This document shows positions 33,040 to 42,860 of a stretch of DNA of 49,899 nucleotides, in pieces (position 1 is the first letter of the stretch; each line of letters opens with the position of its first letter). Source of the DNA: Gammaproteobacteria bacterium (GTDB lineage Bacteria > Pseudomonadota > Gammaproteobacteria > Pseudomonadales > Azotimanducaceae). The stretch covers positions 1 through 49,899 of the forward strand of contig JAUIED010000013.1 in NCBI GenBank assembly GCA_030428905.1. The letters run 5' to 3'. Below the pieces are notes generated by a model, which was given only the letters and a program-made list of their open reading frames with translations, ran no database searches and was not told the origin of the DNA. Both the position numbers and the translations under genes were made by a program.

Positions 33040-35292
33040 TTGGACGCCGGGGCAGAAGCGCAGCCAACCGCGCCGCAGGGCTCCGGCAGGCCGCGAGTCG
33101 CACGCATCTGCCTGCCGGTGCCGCTGTATCGAGCATTCGACTATTCCGTACCAGGAGCCGAGTCGTTGCCGGAAGCCGAGCTGGAGGCCGCACCTGTGGT
33201 CGGAGGGCGGGTGGCGGTGCGTTTCGCACATCGACCGATGATCGGCATCTGCACAGCACTCGACCCGGCAGATGCCTTCGCCGATCCAAGCCCCATCGAA
33301 CACGCCATCGACACCGTTCCACTGCTCGACGCACACCATCTGGCGCTTGCCGCATGGCTGGCGGATTACTACCACTACCCGCTGGGCGAGGTTCTGGCAG
33401 CAATGATTCCCGCCGAAGCCCGCAAAGGCAGCGCCGCGGAAATCGCACTCGAGACTGCTTGGCGCATTCGCCCGGACCAGGCGGCCATGGTTCAGCGCGC
33501 CATCCGCGAGGAAGGGGCTGCCTCTCTGGGGCTCGGGCGCGCCAAAGCGCAGTTCGCGCTACTGCAAACACTCAATGAGAACGGTCCGCTGTCCCGAGCC
33601 GCCATCGCGGAACTCGGTTACTCGGCGGCGGTTCTCAAGGCGTTGGCTGCCACCGAATGGGTGGAGACGCTGTCCTGGCGGCCGAAGCCTGTGCCGCCGC
33701 CCCCGGAGCCTGCGCTGCTGCTTACCAGCGAGCAGGCCACCGCCGTTGCCGCCATCCAGTCGGGCCTCGGACAATTCGGCGCCTTCCTCCTCGACGGCGT
33801 CACCGGCAGCGGCAAAACCGAGGTATATCTACGCGCACTGCACAGCGCGCTGGCGGACGGAGGCCAGGCGCTGATTCTGGTGCCGGAAATCGGCCTCACC
33901 CCGCAAACCGTGCGCCGTGTGCAGGCCCGCTTCACTGACGTGGTCGCCCTGCACTCCGCCATGAACGACGCCGAGCGATGGCAGGCCTGGCTGAAGTGTG
34001 CCCAGGGCGACGCCCGTATCCTGATCGGCACCCGCTCTGCCTGCTTCGCCTCGTTTTCCGACCTGCGCATGATCATCGTCGACGAAGAGCACGACCCGTC
34101 CTTCAAGCAGCAGGACGGCCTGCGCTACTCAGCCCGGGATTTCGCTGTGGTGCGCGCCCGACAGGAAGGCATACCGGTGGTGCTCGGAAGCGCGACACCG
34201 TCCCTGGAGAGCCTGCACAACGCGGCTCTGGGTCGATACACCACCCTCACCCTGCGCGAGCGCCCCGGTGCGGCCGAGCTGCCAACACTCCGCCTGCTGG
34301 ACATTCGCGGTCATACGCTCGAGGAAGGCATCAGCCCGCAGCTGTTTCATGTGATGCGCCGGCACCTCGCCGACGGCGGACAGGTGCTCACCTTCATCAA
34401 CCGGCGCGGCTTCGCGCCGACCCTCATGTGTCCGCAGTGCGGGTGGATCGCAGACTGCCGGGACTGCGATGCACGCATGACCCTGCACGCGCGCCCCGAG
34501 CACCTGCGCTGCCACCACTGCGGCGCGCGCCGGCCACCTGCCAGGCATTGCGAAGGCTGCGGGCACGATGAACTCGTGCCCGTGGGCCAGGGCACCCAAC
34601 GCGCGGAACAGGGTCTGGCGGAGTTTTTTCCTGACACGCCTGTGCTGCGCATCGACCGCGACGTGACCCGCAGCCAACGGCAACTGGCCGCGCAGCTCGA
34701 TGCGGTGCTGGAAGGCGGGCCGATGATCCTCGTGGGCACGCAGATGCTCGCCAAAGGCCACCACTTCCCAAATGTCACCCTGGTGGCCGTATTGGGTGCC
34801 GACGGCGGATTTTTCTCCGCGGACTTTCGCGCGCCGGAACGCATGGCGCAGACCATCATGCAGGTTGCCGGGCGCGCGGGACGCGCTGAACGCGCCGGCG
34901 AGGTGTGGATACAGACCTACCAGCCGGAGCATCCGTTGCTGCAACGGCTGGTGAAAAGCGGCTATGGGGAGTTCGCCCAGTCGGAGCTCAACGCTCGCGC
35001 CGCCGCGGAGATGCCGCCCACACGACCCATGGCGCTGATTCGCGCAGACGCCACACACCCCGAAGAAGGCATGGCCTTCCTGCAATCGCTGAAACCGCGC
35101 CTGGCTGGGGTGGAGGCTTACGGTCCCGCACCCGCGCCCATCCAACGCATCAGCAACCGATTCCGCCACCAGCTCATGGTGCTTGCCGACGACCGCCGAA
35201 CCTTGCGCCGGGCATTGCTCGGTGTGCGCGATCAGAGCGCTCCACGCAACGTGCGCTGGTCTATCGACGTCGACCCCTACGACGCGTTCTGA
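33040..35292 (+). CDS. priA: primosomal replication-restart helicase PriA
   Basis: A 3'-5' superfamily 2 helicase that rebuilds replication forks. The N-terminal DNA-binding domain starts at RVARICLPVPLYRAFDYSVP. Helicase motifs are Walker A DGVTGSGKTEVYL, DEEH in IIVDEEHDPSFKQQ and GSATPSLESL. Zinc-binding cysteines lie in CPQCGWIADCRDCDA and CHHCGARRPPARHCEGCG. The start is uncertain: no ATG or GTG is suitably placed. I use TTG 33040, which has AGGAG 12 nt upstream and gives 750 residues; the frame is open to a TTG at 32938. In Pseudomonas argS follows priA; here it is absent and the SPOR gene comes next. Confidence 0.95.
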   Translation: MDAGAEAQPTAPQGSGRPRVARICLPVPLYRAFDYSVPGAESLPEAELEAAPVVGGRVAVRFAHRPMIGICTALDPADAFADPSPIEHAIDTVPLLDAHHLALAAWLADYYHYPLGEVLAAMIPAEARKGSAAEIALETAWRIRPDQAAMVQRAIREEGAASLGLGRAKAQFALLQTLNENGPLSRAAIAELGYSAAVLKALAATEWVETLSWRPKPVPPPPEPALLLTSEQATAVAAIQSGLGQFGAFLLDGVTGSGKTEVYLRALHSALADGGQALILVPEIGLTPQTVRRVQARFTDVVALHSAMNDAERWQAWLKCAQGDARILIGTRSACFASFSDLRMIIVDEEHDPSFKQQDGLRYSARDFAVVRARQEGIPVVLGSATPSLESLHNAALGRYTTLTLRERPGAAELPTLRLLDIRGHTLEEGISPQLFHVMRRHLADGGQVLTFINRRGFAPTLMCPQCGWIADCRDCDARMTLHARPEHLRCHHCGARRPPARHCEGCGHDELVPVGQGTQRAEQGLAEFFPDTPVLRIDRDVTRSQRQLAAQLDAVLEGGPMILVGTQMLAKGHHFPNVTLVAVLGADGGFFSADFRAPERMAQTIMQVAGRAGRAERAGEVWIQTYQPEHPLLQRLVKSGYGEFAQSELNARAAAEMPPTRPMALIRADATHPEEGMAFLQSLKPRLAGVEAYGPAPAPIQRISNRFRHQLMVLADDRRTLRRALLGVRDQSAPRNVRWSIDVDPYDAF

Positions 35293-35374
35293 CCATCCAA
35301 GGAATGCCAACCGAGCCCCAGACAGCGGATCGCAGAGGTATACTCTCGCGCCCCGTTTGACCCAGCCGACGTCG

Positions 35375-35914
35375 ATGCCAAAGGACTACCGCAAGTCGAG
35401 CCGCCCGAAGCGCCGCACCCAGAACAAACAACCCAGTGTGTTTCTGCACGGTCCGAGCTTCGTGATCGGCATTGTCGTGGGCGCCATTGTGGTCATCGTC
35501 GGCGCCTACGCACCGGAGTTTCTGCAGGACCAACCGGCACAGGTTGCCGGCACCCCTGCCCAACCGGAACAACGCAAACTGGAGTTCGAGTTTCCGAAAA
35601 TCCTGGCGGAGAGCGAAGTAGTAACCAACCCTGAACCCTACGAAGCAGACCTGCCTGAAGAAGGCAGCGAGGTCGCATCAGAATTCCTCATTCAGGCCGC
35701 TTCGTTTCGTGATGCGGACGAAGCAGAAACCCTACGCGCACAGCTTCTGCTGCAGGACATGCCCGTATCGATGACCCGGGTAGCACTCAAGGATGGCAAC
35801 TGGTACCGCGTGACCGTGGGCCCGTACGAATCACAAACCCAGGCGGCGCGGGCGCTGACCAAGCTGCGCGAGCAGAACCTGCGCGCCATCATGCTGAAGA
35901 AGGAGGGGCGTTGA
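35375..35914 (+). CDS. FtsN-like SPOR-domain cell division protein
   Basis: A 179-residue bitopic protein. The basic cytoplasmic start is MPKDYRKSSRPKRRTQNK, followed by one membrane helix (~29-47, FVIGIVVGAIVVIVGAYA), a short acidic linker, and a SPOR domain (FLIQAASFRDADEAETLRA to the end; GNWYRVTVGPYES). Size, order and position before hslVU match the FtsN-like gene in Pseudomonas. It would bind septal glycan and activate division. The linker is short, and I cannot see a clear FtsN essential helix. Confidence 0.88.
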   Translation: MPKDYRKSSRPKRRTQNKQPSVFLHGPSFVIGIVVGAIVVIVGAYAPEFLQDQPAQVAGTPAQPEQRKLEFEFPKILAESEVVTNPEPYEADLPEEGSEVASEFLIQAASFRDADEAETLRAQLLLQDMPVSMTRVALKDGNWYRVTVGPYESQTQAARALTKLREQNLRAIMLKKEGR

Positions 35915-35969
35915 AAAAGCCCACACGCGCCCCCACCATCCCTTGTTCGAGCAGTCAACGGACCCCTAG

Positions 35970-36512
35970 ATGACGGAGATGCACGGTACCACCGTAGTGG
36001 TGGTACGCGACGGATCGGGCGTGGCCATGGGCAGCGACGGACAAGTGACCATGGGCAACACCGTCATGAAGGGCAACGCGCGTAAAGTGCGGCGCCTGTA
36101 CGGCGATCGAGTGCTCGCAGGATTCGCCGGCGGCACGGCGGATGCGTTCACCTTGTTTGAACGGTTCGAAGCGGCGCTGGAAAAATACTCCGGCCAGCTC
36201 ACCCGCGCAGCGGTGGAGCTGGCCAAAGAGTGGCGCTCGGATCGCGCACTTCGTCGGCTGGAAGCGTTGCTGATCGTTGCGGATGAACAGGTTTCCCTGA
36301 TGATCAGCGGCACGGGCGACGTGATCGAGCCGGAATCCCGCGTGCTCGCCATCGGCTCCGGCGGCCCCTTTGCCCAGGCGGCCGCCCGCGCGCTGGCAGA
36401 AAACACGGACCTGTCACCCAGGGACATCGTCGTCAAAGCGCTGACAATCGCCGGCGACATCTGCATCTACACCAACCAGCAACACACCATCGAGACCCTG
36501 GATACCCCGTGA
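35970..36512 (+). CDS. hslV: ATP-dependent protease subunit HslV
   Basis: The proteolytic ring of HslUV (180 residues) with an N-terminal threonine nucleophile. The translated start is [15 protein letters not shown]; by alignment the catalytic Thr is the first of GTT, so a short propeptide of six residues (MTEMHG), or three if the inner ATG is used, must be removed. Core motifs include [24 protein letters not shown] and [20 protein letters not shown], and the C-terminal [10 protein letters not shown]. The stop overlaps the hslU start by 4 nt (GTGA). Confidence 0.97.
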   Translation: MTEMHGTTVVVVRDGSGVAMGSDGQVTMGNTVMKGNARKVRRLYGDRVLAGFAGGTADAFTLFERFEAALEKYSGQLTRAAVELAKEWRSDRALRRLEALLIVADEQVSLMISGTGDVIEPESRVLAIGSGGPFAQAAARALAENTDLSPRDIVVKALTIAGDICIYTNQQHTIETLDTP

Positions 36513-37840
36513 ACACCACCATGACGCCACGCGAAATCGTCAGCGAGCTCGACCACCACATCGTCGGCCAGGACGACGCCAAGCGCGCAGTCGCCATTGC
36601 CCTGCGCAACCGCTGGCGGCGCATGCAGCTCGACGAGGCGCTGGCGGAAGAGATAACGCCCAAGAACATCCTCATGATCGGCCCTACCGGTGTCGGCAAA
36701 ACCGAGATCGCACGCCGCCTGGCAAAGCTCGCCGGTGCGCCTTTCATCAAGGTGGAGGCAACGAAATTCACAGAGGTGGGTTACGTCGGCCGCGATGTGG
36801 AATCCATCGTGCGCGATCTGGCGGACGTTGCCGTGAACCTGTTGCGCGAGCAGGAGATGGACAAAGTCGCCCACCGCGCCGCCGACGCCGCAGAGGAACG
36901 GGTGCTGGATGCGCTGATACCTGCACCGCGACCTGTAGGCTTCGGCACCGAAGAGTCGCCGCCACAGGATTCTGAAACGCGTCAGCTGTTCCGCAAGCGT
37001 CTACGCCAGGGCGAACTGGACGACAAGGAGATCGAGCTGGAGCTCGCGGCTCCGAAGATCGGTGTGGAGATCATGGCACCGCCGGGCATGGAGGAAATGA
37101 CCCAGCAGCTTTCCAGCATGTTTTCCAACATCTCCGGCGATCGCAAACAGAAAACCAAGCTCAAGATCAGCGACGCCCTGCGCAAACTGAAAGAAGAAGA
37201 AGCTGCCAAGCTGATCAACGAAGACGAGATACGCACCAAAGCCGTGCTCGCTGTAGAGCAGACCGGTATTGTCTTCCTCGACGAGCTCGACAAGGTTGCC
37301 AAACGCTCGGAAGGCGTGGGCGCCGATGTGTCACGGGAAGGTGTGCAGCGTGACCTGCTGCCGCTCATCGAGGGCTGCACGGTCTCCACCAAGTACGGCA
37401 TGATCCGCACAGATCATGTGCTGTTCATCGCCTCAGGCGCCTTCCACCTGGCAAAGCCTTCAGATCTGATCCCCGAACTGCAGGGCAGGCTACCCATCCG
37501 CGTGGAGCTCAAGGCGCTGACGCCGGCTGATTTCAAACGTATTCTCGTGGAACCGAACGCATCGCTCACCGAACAGTATCAGGCGCTGCTGGGCACGGAA
37601 GGCGTGTCGGTGTCGTTTACCGACGATGGCCTCGAGCGCATCGCTGAGCTTGCCTGGCAGGTCAACGAGAACACAGAAAACATCGGCGCTCGGCGCCTGC
37701 ACACGCTCATGGAGCGCTTGCTGGAGGGTGTTTCGTATGACGCGGACACCCACCGAGAAGTGCTCGTGGATGCCGCATTCGTCGACAGCCAACTATCTAG
37801 CCTGGCCACAGACCAGGATCTTTCGCGCTATATCCTCTGA
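36509..37840 (+). CDS. hslU: ATP-dependent protease ATPase subunit HslU
   Basis: AAA+ unfoldase partner of HslV (443 residues). Walker A is [15 protein letters not shown], Walker [14 protein letters not shown], and the pore loop GYVGRD. The intermediate domain is at ~110-230, and the C-terminal tail DLSRYIL inserts into HslV. It starts at GTG 36509 ([11 protein letters not shown]), coupled to hslV; an internal ATG at 36521 is also possible. Its stop shares one base with the next ATG. Confidence 0.98.
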   Translation: MNTTMTPREIVSELDHHIVGQDDAKRAVAIALRNRWRRMQLDEALAEEITPKNILMIGPTGVGKTEIARRLAKLAGAPFIKVEATKFTEVGYVGRDVESIVRDLADVAVNLLREQEMDKVAHRAADAAEERVLDALIPAPRPVGFGTEESPPQDSETRQLFRKRLRQGELDDKEIELELAAPKIGVEIMAPPGMEEMTQQLSSMFSNISGDRKQKTKLKISDALRKLKEEEAAKLINEDEIRTKAVLAVEQTGIVFLDELDKVAKRSEGVGADVSREGVQRDLLPLIEGCTVSTKYGMIRTDHVLFIASGAFHLAKPSDLIPELQGRLPIRVELKALTPADFKRILVEPNASLTEQYQALLGTEGVSVSFTDDGLERIAELAWQVNENTENIGARRLHTLMERLLEGVSYDADTHREVLVDAAFVDSQLSSLATDQDLSRYIL

Positions 37841-38223
37841 TGCAGCCGCCCAAAGAAATTCGCTATGAGCGCGGCCGCAAGGTGCTGTGCGTGGCCTTCG
37901 AGGGTGCCACTTACGAGTTGCCGGCAGAGCTCTTGCGCGTGTATTCGCCCTCCGCTGAGGTGCGCGGCCACTCGCATGACGAGCGCAAGCTGCAGACCGG
38001 CAAGAAATACGTAGGCATCAGCAGCATCGAGGCAGTAGGCAACTACGCAATACGCATTGCCTTCGATGACGGCCACGACAGCGGCATCTACGCCTGGGAA
38101 TACCTGGCGGAGCTCGGGCGCACGCAGCCGGGTCTGTGGCAGGCCTATCTCGCCGAGCTCAAGGAAGCCAACGCCTCACGCCTGCCAACCATTCCCGTAG
38201 GCCAGTGGACGCCAAAGTCGTAA
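37840..38223 (+). CDS. DUF971 (gamma-butyrobetaine hydroxylase-like N-terminal) protein
   Basis: A 127-residue protein of the GBBH-like N-terminal domain family. Seen: DGATYELPAELLRVYSPSAEV-like core (here FEGATYELPAELL), GKKYVGISSIEAVGNYAIRIAF and DDGHDSGIYAWEYL. The family has been linked to Fe-S metabolism, but its precise role here is not evident. It overlaps the hslU stop by one base (TGATG) and precedes ubiE by 9 bp. The same order occurs after hslU in Pseudomonas, where polyhydroxyalkanoate genes then intervene; they are missing here. Confidence 0.9.
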   Translation: MQPPKEIRYERGRKVLCVAFEGATYELPAELLRVYSPSAEVRGHSHDERKLQTGKKYVGISSIEAVGNYAIRIAFDDGHDSGIYAWEYLAELGRTQPGLWQAYLAELKEANASRLPTIPVGQWTPKS

Positions 38224-38232
38224 ACTGCCCCC

Positions 38233-38973
38233 ATGACTGACAACACCGTGAGCTTCGGCCGCCGTAACGTGGCGCCCGACGAGAAGACCCGCCTGGTGCA
38301 GGGCGTGTTCGACCGCGTCGCTGCACGTTACGACGTGATGAACGACATCATGTCCTTCGGCACCCACCGTCTGTTCAAGCGCATGCTGGTGGAGCGCACC
38401 GGGCTGAGGGAAGGACAGTATGTGCTCGATCTTGCCGGCGGTACCGGCGATATGGCCGCACTCCTGGCGCCCGTCGTCGGTGAGCATGGCCTCGTAGCGC
38501 TCACCGACCTGAACGGCGACATGATGCAGGTGGGTCGCGATCGCCTGCTCGACGATGGCGTTGCCTGCGTGCAGTTTTGCCGCGCGCCGGCTGAGCGCCT
38601 GCCCTTCGCGAGTGACAGCTTTCATTGCGCGGTAATCTCCTTCGGATTACGCAACTTCACCAGCAAGGAAACCGCTTTCGCAGAGCTTGCGCGGGTGCTC
38701 AAACCCGGCGGACGGTTGCTCGTGCTGGAATTTGCCAAGCCGGACGACGCAACCCTCGGCTCCCTGTACAAGGGTTTTCAGGCGCTGTGGCCGGGCATCG
38801 GTAAAGCGCTCGTAGGAGACGCCGAACCGTACCGCTACCTGGTGGAGTCCATCGAAAAGCATCCAAAGCAGAAGGCCTTGGCACTCATGATGCGCGATGC
38901 GGGGTTCATCGACGTCGCCTACCACGACCTGCTCGGCGGCGTTGCCGCCATCCACGAAGGGGTGAGCCCATGA
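38233..38973 (+). CDS. ubiE: bifunctional demethylmenaquinone/ubiquinone C-methyltransferase UbiE
   Basis: A SAM-dependent C-methyltransferase (246 residues) of ubiquinone (and menaquinone, if made) synthesis. Family marks: VFDRVAARYDVMNDIMSFGTHRLFK, the SAM motif VLDLAGGTGDMAALL, and FAVISFGLRN-like FHCAVISFGLRNFTSKE. Its stop overlaps the ubiJ start (ATGA), and ubiB follows: the usual ubiE-ubiJ-ubiB operon. Confidence 0.97.
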   Translation: MTDNTVSFGRRNVAPDEKTRLVQGVFDRVAARYDVMNDIMSFGTHRLFKRMLVERTGLREGQYVLDLAGGTGDMAALLAPVVGEHGLVALTDLNGDMMQVGRDRLLDDGVACVQFCRAPAERLPFASDSFHCAVISFGLRNFTSKETAFAELARVLKPGGRLLVLEFAKPDDATLGSLYKGFQALWPGIGKALVGDAEPYRYLVESIEKHPKQKALALMMRDAGFIDVAYHDLLGGVAAIHEGVSP

Positions 38974-39560
38974 GCGCACTGGAAGACGCCATCGGCCGCG
39001 TTGCCACCAATATCGCCGAAGCCGGCCTGTCCCTCGACCGCAACATCCATGTACATCTCGAGGCGCTGGAAGGCCGTATTCTGCAGCTTGAGAGTATCGC
39101 TCCCGAGCTGACGTTCTACGTCACTGTGAAGGACGGCGCACTGAACGTCTCAGGACGTTCGAACGCGCCAGCCCATGTGCTGGTCACCGGTCGCGGCCCG
39201 GAGGTGATTGCCTGGCTCGCCAATCCCGGCCGCACAGGCAGCGTCACCGTGGAGGGCGATGCGTCGGTACTGATGGGCTTCGCCGCCGTCATCCAGAAAT
39301 TCGACCCGGAACTGACGCAGCCACTTTCGAACCTGCTCACCTCGGATGCCGGGCAGGCAGCTCTGGGAACCGCCGAGCTCGCAGTGTCGGCGCTGCGCAG
39401 CGCCGCCGAGGGCGTAGGTGCGGCGCTGGAGCAAACCGCAGCGAGCCGTTTCGTAACAAAGGAAGACACGACCGCGCTGCTGGACGTGCTGGACGATTTA
39501 CGTCTGCGCATCGACCGGCTCGCCGCGCGGGTACAACAGCACGAACAGCCGCCGGAATAG
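38970..39560 (+). CDS. ubiJ: ubiquinone biosynthesis accessory factor UbiJ
   Basis: A 196-residue protein with an SCP2-type lipid-binding domain (residues ~25-115; VTVKDGALNVSG, GRTGSVTVEGDASVLMGF) and a C-terminal coiled coil (LLDVLDDLRLRIDRLAARVQQHE). UbiJ with UbiK gathers the soluble ubiquinone enzymes in a complex and binds the hydrophobic intermediates. Position between ubiE and ubiB is diagnostic. Confidence 0.94.
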   Translation: MSALEDAIGRVATNIAEAGLSLDRNIHVHLEALEGRILQLESIAPELTFYVTVKDGALNVSGRSNAPAHVLVTGRGPEVIAWLANPGRTGSVTVEGDASVLMGFAAVIQKFDPELTQPLSNLLTSDAGQAALGTAELAVSALRSAAEGVGAALEQTAASRFVTKEDTTALLDVLDDLRLRIDRLAARVQQHEQPPE

Positions 39561-39562
39561 TC

Positions 39563-41107
39563 GTGTCGAACCGGGCGTGGCAGATCGCGCGCGTGGCCGC
39601 CCGCCACCGCCTCGACACTTTGCTCAACCGCGATCTTCTGGACAGCCTGGGCGTGCCGGCCTGGCAACGTCTGTTGCTTGCCATCAATCCTCTGCGCCTG
39701 ATCCCCACAGGTAACCGCTCCGATGGAGAACGTCTGCGTAGTGCGCTCACCGAGCTCGGCCCGGTGTACATCAAGCTTGGACAGCTGCTGTCTACCCGCC
39801 CCGACGTAGTACCGGCCGACATCGCCAGCGAACTCGCGGCTCTACAGGACACGGTTCCTCCGATCCCTACAGCTACCGCCGTACGCATCATCGAGACTGA
39901 GCTCGGCCAGCCCATGCAGTCGCTGTTCGATGCGTTCGAAGACAAACCCCTGGCTGCTGCCAGCATCGCCCAGGTACACGCCGCAAGGCTTACAGATGGC
40001 GCCGATGTGGTGGTGAAAGTCGTTCGACCGGGCCTTCGTGACGCCATCGAAGCCGACATGCAATTGTTTCGCCGGCTGGCTGCTCATTTACGACGTCGAT
40101 ACCCCGCCGCCAACCGTCTGCGGCTTGACGAAGTACTGGACGACTACCAGCGCACCATCCACGCCGAGCTCGATATGCTCGCCGAAGCCGCAAACACCAC
40201 GCAGCTACGCGGCAATTTCGCGGGCTCTGAGCTGCTGTACGTCCCGCGCGTGTACCAACACCTGTGCCGCGGCCAGGTCCTCGTGATGGAACGCATCTAC
40301 GGCGTGCCCGTATCACACGTCGAGGAACTCAATGCGCGTCATGTGAATCTGGCGCTGCTGGCGGAGCGTGGCGTGCAGACATTTTTCACGCAGGTCTTCG
40401 AGCACAACTTTTTCCACGCCGACATGCACCCAGGCAACGTCTTCGTGGACGTTCGTGAACCGGAAAACCCGCGTTACATCGCGCTCGACTGCGCCATCAT
40501 GGGCAGCCTCACCGAACGCGACCAGGAATACCTGGCCCGCAACCTGCTCGCATTCTTCAAGCGCGACTATGCCGAGGTGGCGCGTCTGCACGTGGCATCT
40601 GGATGGGTTCCTGCCGGCACCGATGAGCCCGCCTTCGAGGCGGTCATTCGTGAGGTATGCGAGCCGATCTTCGCCAAGCCACTGGCAGAGATTTCCTTCG
40701 GCAACTTCCTCATGACGCTGTTCCAGACAGCCGAGCGGTTTCAGATGGAGGTGCAGCCGCAACTCGTGTTGCTGCAGAAGACGCTGCTGTACATTGAAGG
40801 GCTCGGCCGCGCCCTGTACCCGCAGCTCGACCTCTGGAACACCGCCCAACCGTTCATGGAGCGTTGGCTGGTGCAGCGGCTGGGCCCGGCAGCCCAGGTC
40901 CAGCGCGTTGCAGAAAATCTGCCGGATGTGATCAGGAGCATCAATGGCCTGCCGGCGGAGCTCGCGCGTTTGCGGGGCACCCAGGCACGGCTGACGCAGT
41001 CTGTGGCCGCGTTGCAGAACCAGGCGGACCGCCCCCCGGCACGCTGGTTCCATCTCCTGCTGGCAGGCCTTACCGGCGCTTTGATCGCCGCTGCTTTGCT
41101 GGGTTGA
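39563..41107 (+). CDS. ubiB: ubiquinone biosynthesis kinase-like protein UbiB
   Basis: An atypical protein-kinase-like ATPase (514 residues) needed for ubiquinone synthesis. Seen: the KxGQ motif in YIKLGQLLSTRPD, the alanine-rich loop AAASIAQVHAA, VKVVRPG lysine, FFHADMHPGNVFVD, and ALDCAIMGSL in place of DFG. Two membrane helices close the protein (WFHLLLAGLTGALIAAALLG is the last). It starts at GTG 39563, 2 bp after the ubiJ stop. Confidence 0.97.
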   Translation: MSNRAWQIARVAARHRLDTLLNRDLLDSLGVPAWQRLLLAINPLRLIPTGNRSDGERLRSALTELGPVYIKLGQLLSTRPDVVPADIASELAALQDTVPPIPTATAVRIIETELGQPMQSLFDAFEDKPLAAASIAQVHAARLTDGADVVVKVVRPGLRDAIEADMQLFRRLAAHLRRRYPAANRLRLDEVLDDYQRTIHAELDMLAEAANTTQLRGNFAGSELLYVPRVYQHLCRGQVLVMERIYGVPVSHVEELNARHVNLALLAERGVQTFFTQVFEHNFFHADMHPGNVFVDVREPENPRYIALDCAIMGSLTERDQEYLARNLLAFFKRDYAEVARLHVASGWVPAGTDEPAFEAVIREVCEPIFAKPLAEISFGNFLMTLFQTAERFQMEVQPQLVLLQKTLLYIEGLGRALYPQLDLWNTAQPFMERWLVQRLGPAAQVQRVAENLPDVIRSINGLPAELARLRGTQARLTQSVAALQNQADRPPARWFHLLLAGLTGALIAAALLG

Positions 41108-41181
41108 AGCCCTGCTGGCGCCTGGTTCTGCCGCTGTCGCCGATCTGACATACTCAGCACCCTCCCGGAAGGACAACGCCC

Positions 41182-41502
41182 ATGGACGTCATCGCCGAGC
41201 TCACCGCCGTACTCGAAGACCGCCGAGACGCGGACCCCGAGTCATCGTACGTGGCATCGCTGTACGGCAAAGGGTTGAACAAGATCCTTGAGAAGGTAGG
41301 CGAGGAGGCGACGGAGTTCATCATCGCAGCGAAAGACCACACCCCTGGCAGGCCGGAACTGGTCTCTGAGGCGGCAGACCTGTGGTTCCACACCCTGGTC
41401 GCCCTCGTACATCTCGGCGTACCTCCCGGCGAAGTGCTCAAGACGCTGGCAGATCGCTTCGGTGTGAGCGGCCACACGGAGAAAGCTTCCAGAAACGGTT
41501 GA
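41182..41502 (+). CDS. hisE: phosphoribosyl-ATP pyrophosphatase
   Basis: Second step of histidine synthesis (106 residues, MazG-like all-alpha fold). Motifs: [24 protein letters not shown] and [14 protein letters not shown] with metal-binding acidic residues. hisI, often adjacent in relatives, is not between ubiB and hisE here. Start ATG 41182 follows a GGAAGGA stretch. Confidence 0.95.
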   Translation: MDVIAELTAVLEDRRDADPESSYVASLYGKGLNKILEKVGEEATEFIIAAKDHTPGRPELVSEAADLWFHTLVALVHLGVPPGEVLKTLADRFGVSGHTEKASRNG

Positions 41503-41517
41503 ACTAGCTGTTCGCGC

Positions 41518-41543
41518 TACAATAGCGCCATTGAATCAAGGAG
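41518..41543 (+). promoter_or_regulatory. candidate -10 box and strong ribosome site before tatA
   Basis: TACAAT (41518-41523) is a five-of-six -10 box. No -35 box at a good distance is convincing (TTGAAC is only 13 bp away). AAGGAG (41538-41543) is a near-perfect ribosome site 7 nt before the tatA ATG. Confidence 0.4.
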
Positions 41544-41550
41544 TAGTGCC

Positions 41551-41781
41551 ATGGGTTTTCCTGGAATGTGGGAACTGCTGGTCGTGCTTGCCATCGTGCT
41601 GGTGATCTTCGGGCCCAAGCGGCTGAAGACCATCGGTTCCGACATCGGCAACGCCATCAAGGGGTTCCGCAAGGCCGTGAGCGATGAGGACAAGTCTCCC
41701 CCGCCCGTCGATCCCGACGTGATCGAAGGCAAGGTAGGCGACAATCAACAGAGCAAGCAGAAACACGACACGAATGTTTGA
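41551..41781 (+). CDS. tatA: Sec-independent protein translocase subunit TatA
   Basis: A 76-residue pore-forming Tat subunit. An N-terminal membrane helix ([19 protein letters not shown]) with the FGPKRL hinge is followed by an amphipathic helix ([16 protein letters not shown]) and an acidic, polar tail. It overlaps tatB by 8 nt. Exports folded, often cofactor-bearing proteins with twin-arginine signals. Confidence 0.97.
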   Translation: MGFPGMWELLVVLAIVLVIFGPKRLKTIGSDIGNAIKGFRKAVSDEDKSPPPVDPDVIEGKVGDNQQSKQKHDTNV

Positions 41782-42091
41782 CTTTCTGGGCGGGGGCGAG
41801 CTCCTTCTCATCGCCCTGATCGGGCTGCTCGTGATCGGCCCGGACAAGCTGCCGGAGACACTGCGCACCATCGGTCTCTGGCTCGGTCGGCTGCGCCGTT
41901 CGTTCACCAGCGTAAAAAACGAGATCGAAAAAGAGATCGGTATGGATGAGGTGCGCAGGCAGCTGCACAACGAAGCCATCATGGCCGAGATGAAGCGCAT
42001 CGAGGACGATGTGAAAAATACCGTGAACGACGCCGCCCGGTCAGCACAGAACGAGCAGCCGCCGGCCGAAGCCAGCAATGGAAAAGAATGA
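41774..42091 (+). CDS. tatB: Sec-independent protein translocase subunit TatB
   Basis: A 105-residue Tat receptor subunit. Begins [22 protein letters not shown] with [12 protein letters not shown] after the helix, as in TatB, then a long charged amphipathic and coiled region ([18 protein letters not shown]). Overlaps tatA by 8 nt and tatC by 14 nt. Confidence 0.96.
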   Translation: MFDFLGGGELLLIALIGLLVIGPDKLPETLRTIGLWLGRLRRSFTSVKNEIEKEIGMDEVRRQLHNEAIMAEMKRIEDDVKNTVNDAARSAQNEQPPAEASNGKE

Positions 42092-42854
42092 CAAAGCCCT
42101 GGCCCACGACCAGGCAGTAGACACCAACGAGCAACCGTTCCTCGATCACATCATCGAGCTGCGCTCACGAATCCTCAAGAGCATCGGCCTGCTGGCGTTG
42201 TTCTTCTTTCCAATCTTCTTCTTCGCGGAAGAAATCTATGCCTTCGTGGCCGCACCGATCATGGCCTACCAACCCGACGGTAAGATGATCGCTACCGGCG
42301 TCGCCTCGCCGTTCTTTACGCCGCTCATGCTCTCCATGTATGTGGCGCTGTACGCTGCCATGCCTTTCATACTCCACCAGATCTGGGCATTCATCGCGCC
42401 GGGTCTGTATCTGCACGAGAAAAAGTTCGCCATTCCGCTGCTGGTGAGCAGCATCCTGCTGTTCTATACCGGCAGCGCATTCGCCTATTACGCGGTGTTT
42501 CCGCTCGTATTTCAGTTCTTCGCGGAATTCAACGTGATGAACGCGGTGTGGATGACGGACATCTCCGCCTACCTCGACTTCGTGATCCGCCTGTTCTTCG
42601 CCTTCGGCATCGCTTTCGAGGTGCCCATCGCCACATTGCTGTTGATCTGGTCGGGGATCACCACCGCGGATAGCCTCGCGAGCAAACGCCCGTACATCGT
42701 GGTCGGCTGCTTTGCGCTCGGCATGCTGCTCACCCCGCCAGACGTCATTTCGCAGATTCTGCTCGCGGTGCCCATGTGGCTGTTGTTCGAGCTCGGCGTC
42801 TGGCTCGCTCGGGTTACAGAACGCCACAGCAACGAACCCGATCCGTCCGGGTAA
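42078..42854 (+). CDS. tatC: Sec-independent protein translocase subunit TatC
   Basis: The polytopic core of the Tat receptor (258 residues, about six membrane helices). Seen: [18 protein letters not shown], the conserved [20 protein letters not shown], and the late [24 protein letters not shown]. It binds the twin-arginine motif. A histidine kinase gene begins 6 bp later. Confidence 0.97.
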   Translation: MEKNDKALAHDQAVDTNEQPFLDHIIELRSRILKSIGLLALFFFPIFFFAEEIYAFVAAPIMAYQPDGKMIATGVASPFFTPLMLSMYVALYAAMPFILHQIWAFIAPGLYLHEKKFAIPLLVSSILLFYTGSAFAYYAVFPLVFQFFAEFNVMNAVWMTDISAYLDFVIRLFFAFGIAFEVPIATLLLIWSGITTADSLASKRPYIVVGCFALGMLLTPPDVISQILLAVPMWLLFELGVWLARVTERHSNEPDPSG

Positions 42855-42860
42855 GCCTCG

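Noticed and set aside
34129-35310. 393-codon minus-strand frame inside priA
   Set aside because: priA helicase and zinc motifs lie in the opposite frame; no homology seen in the shadow.
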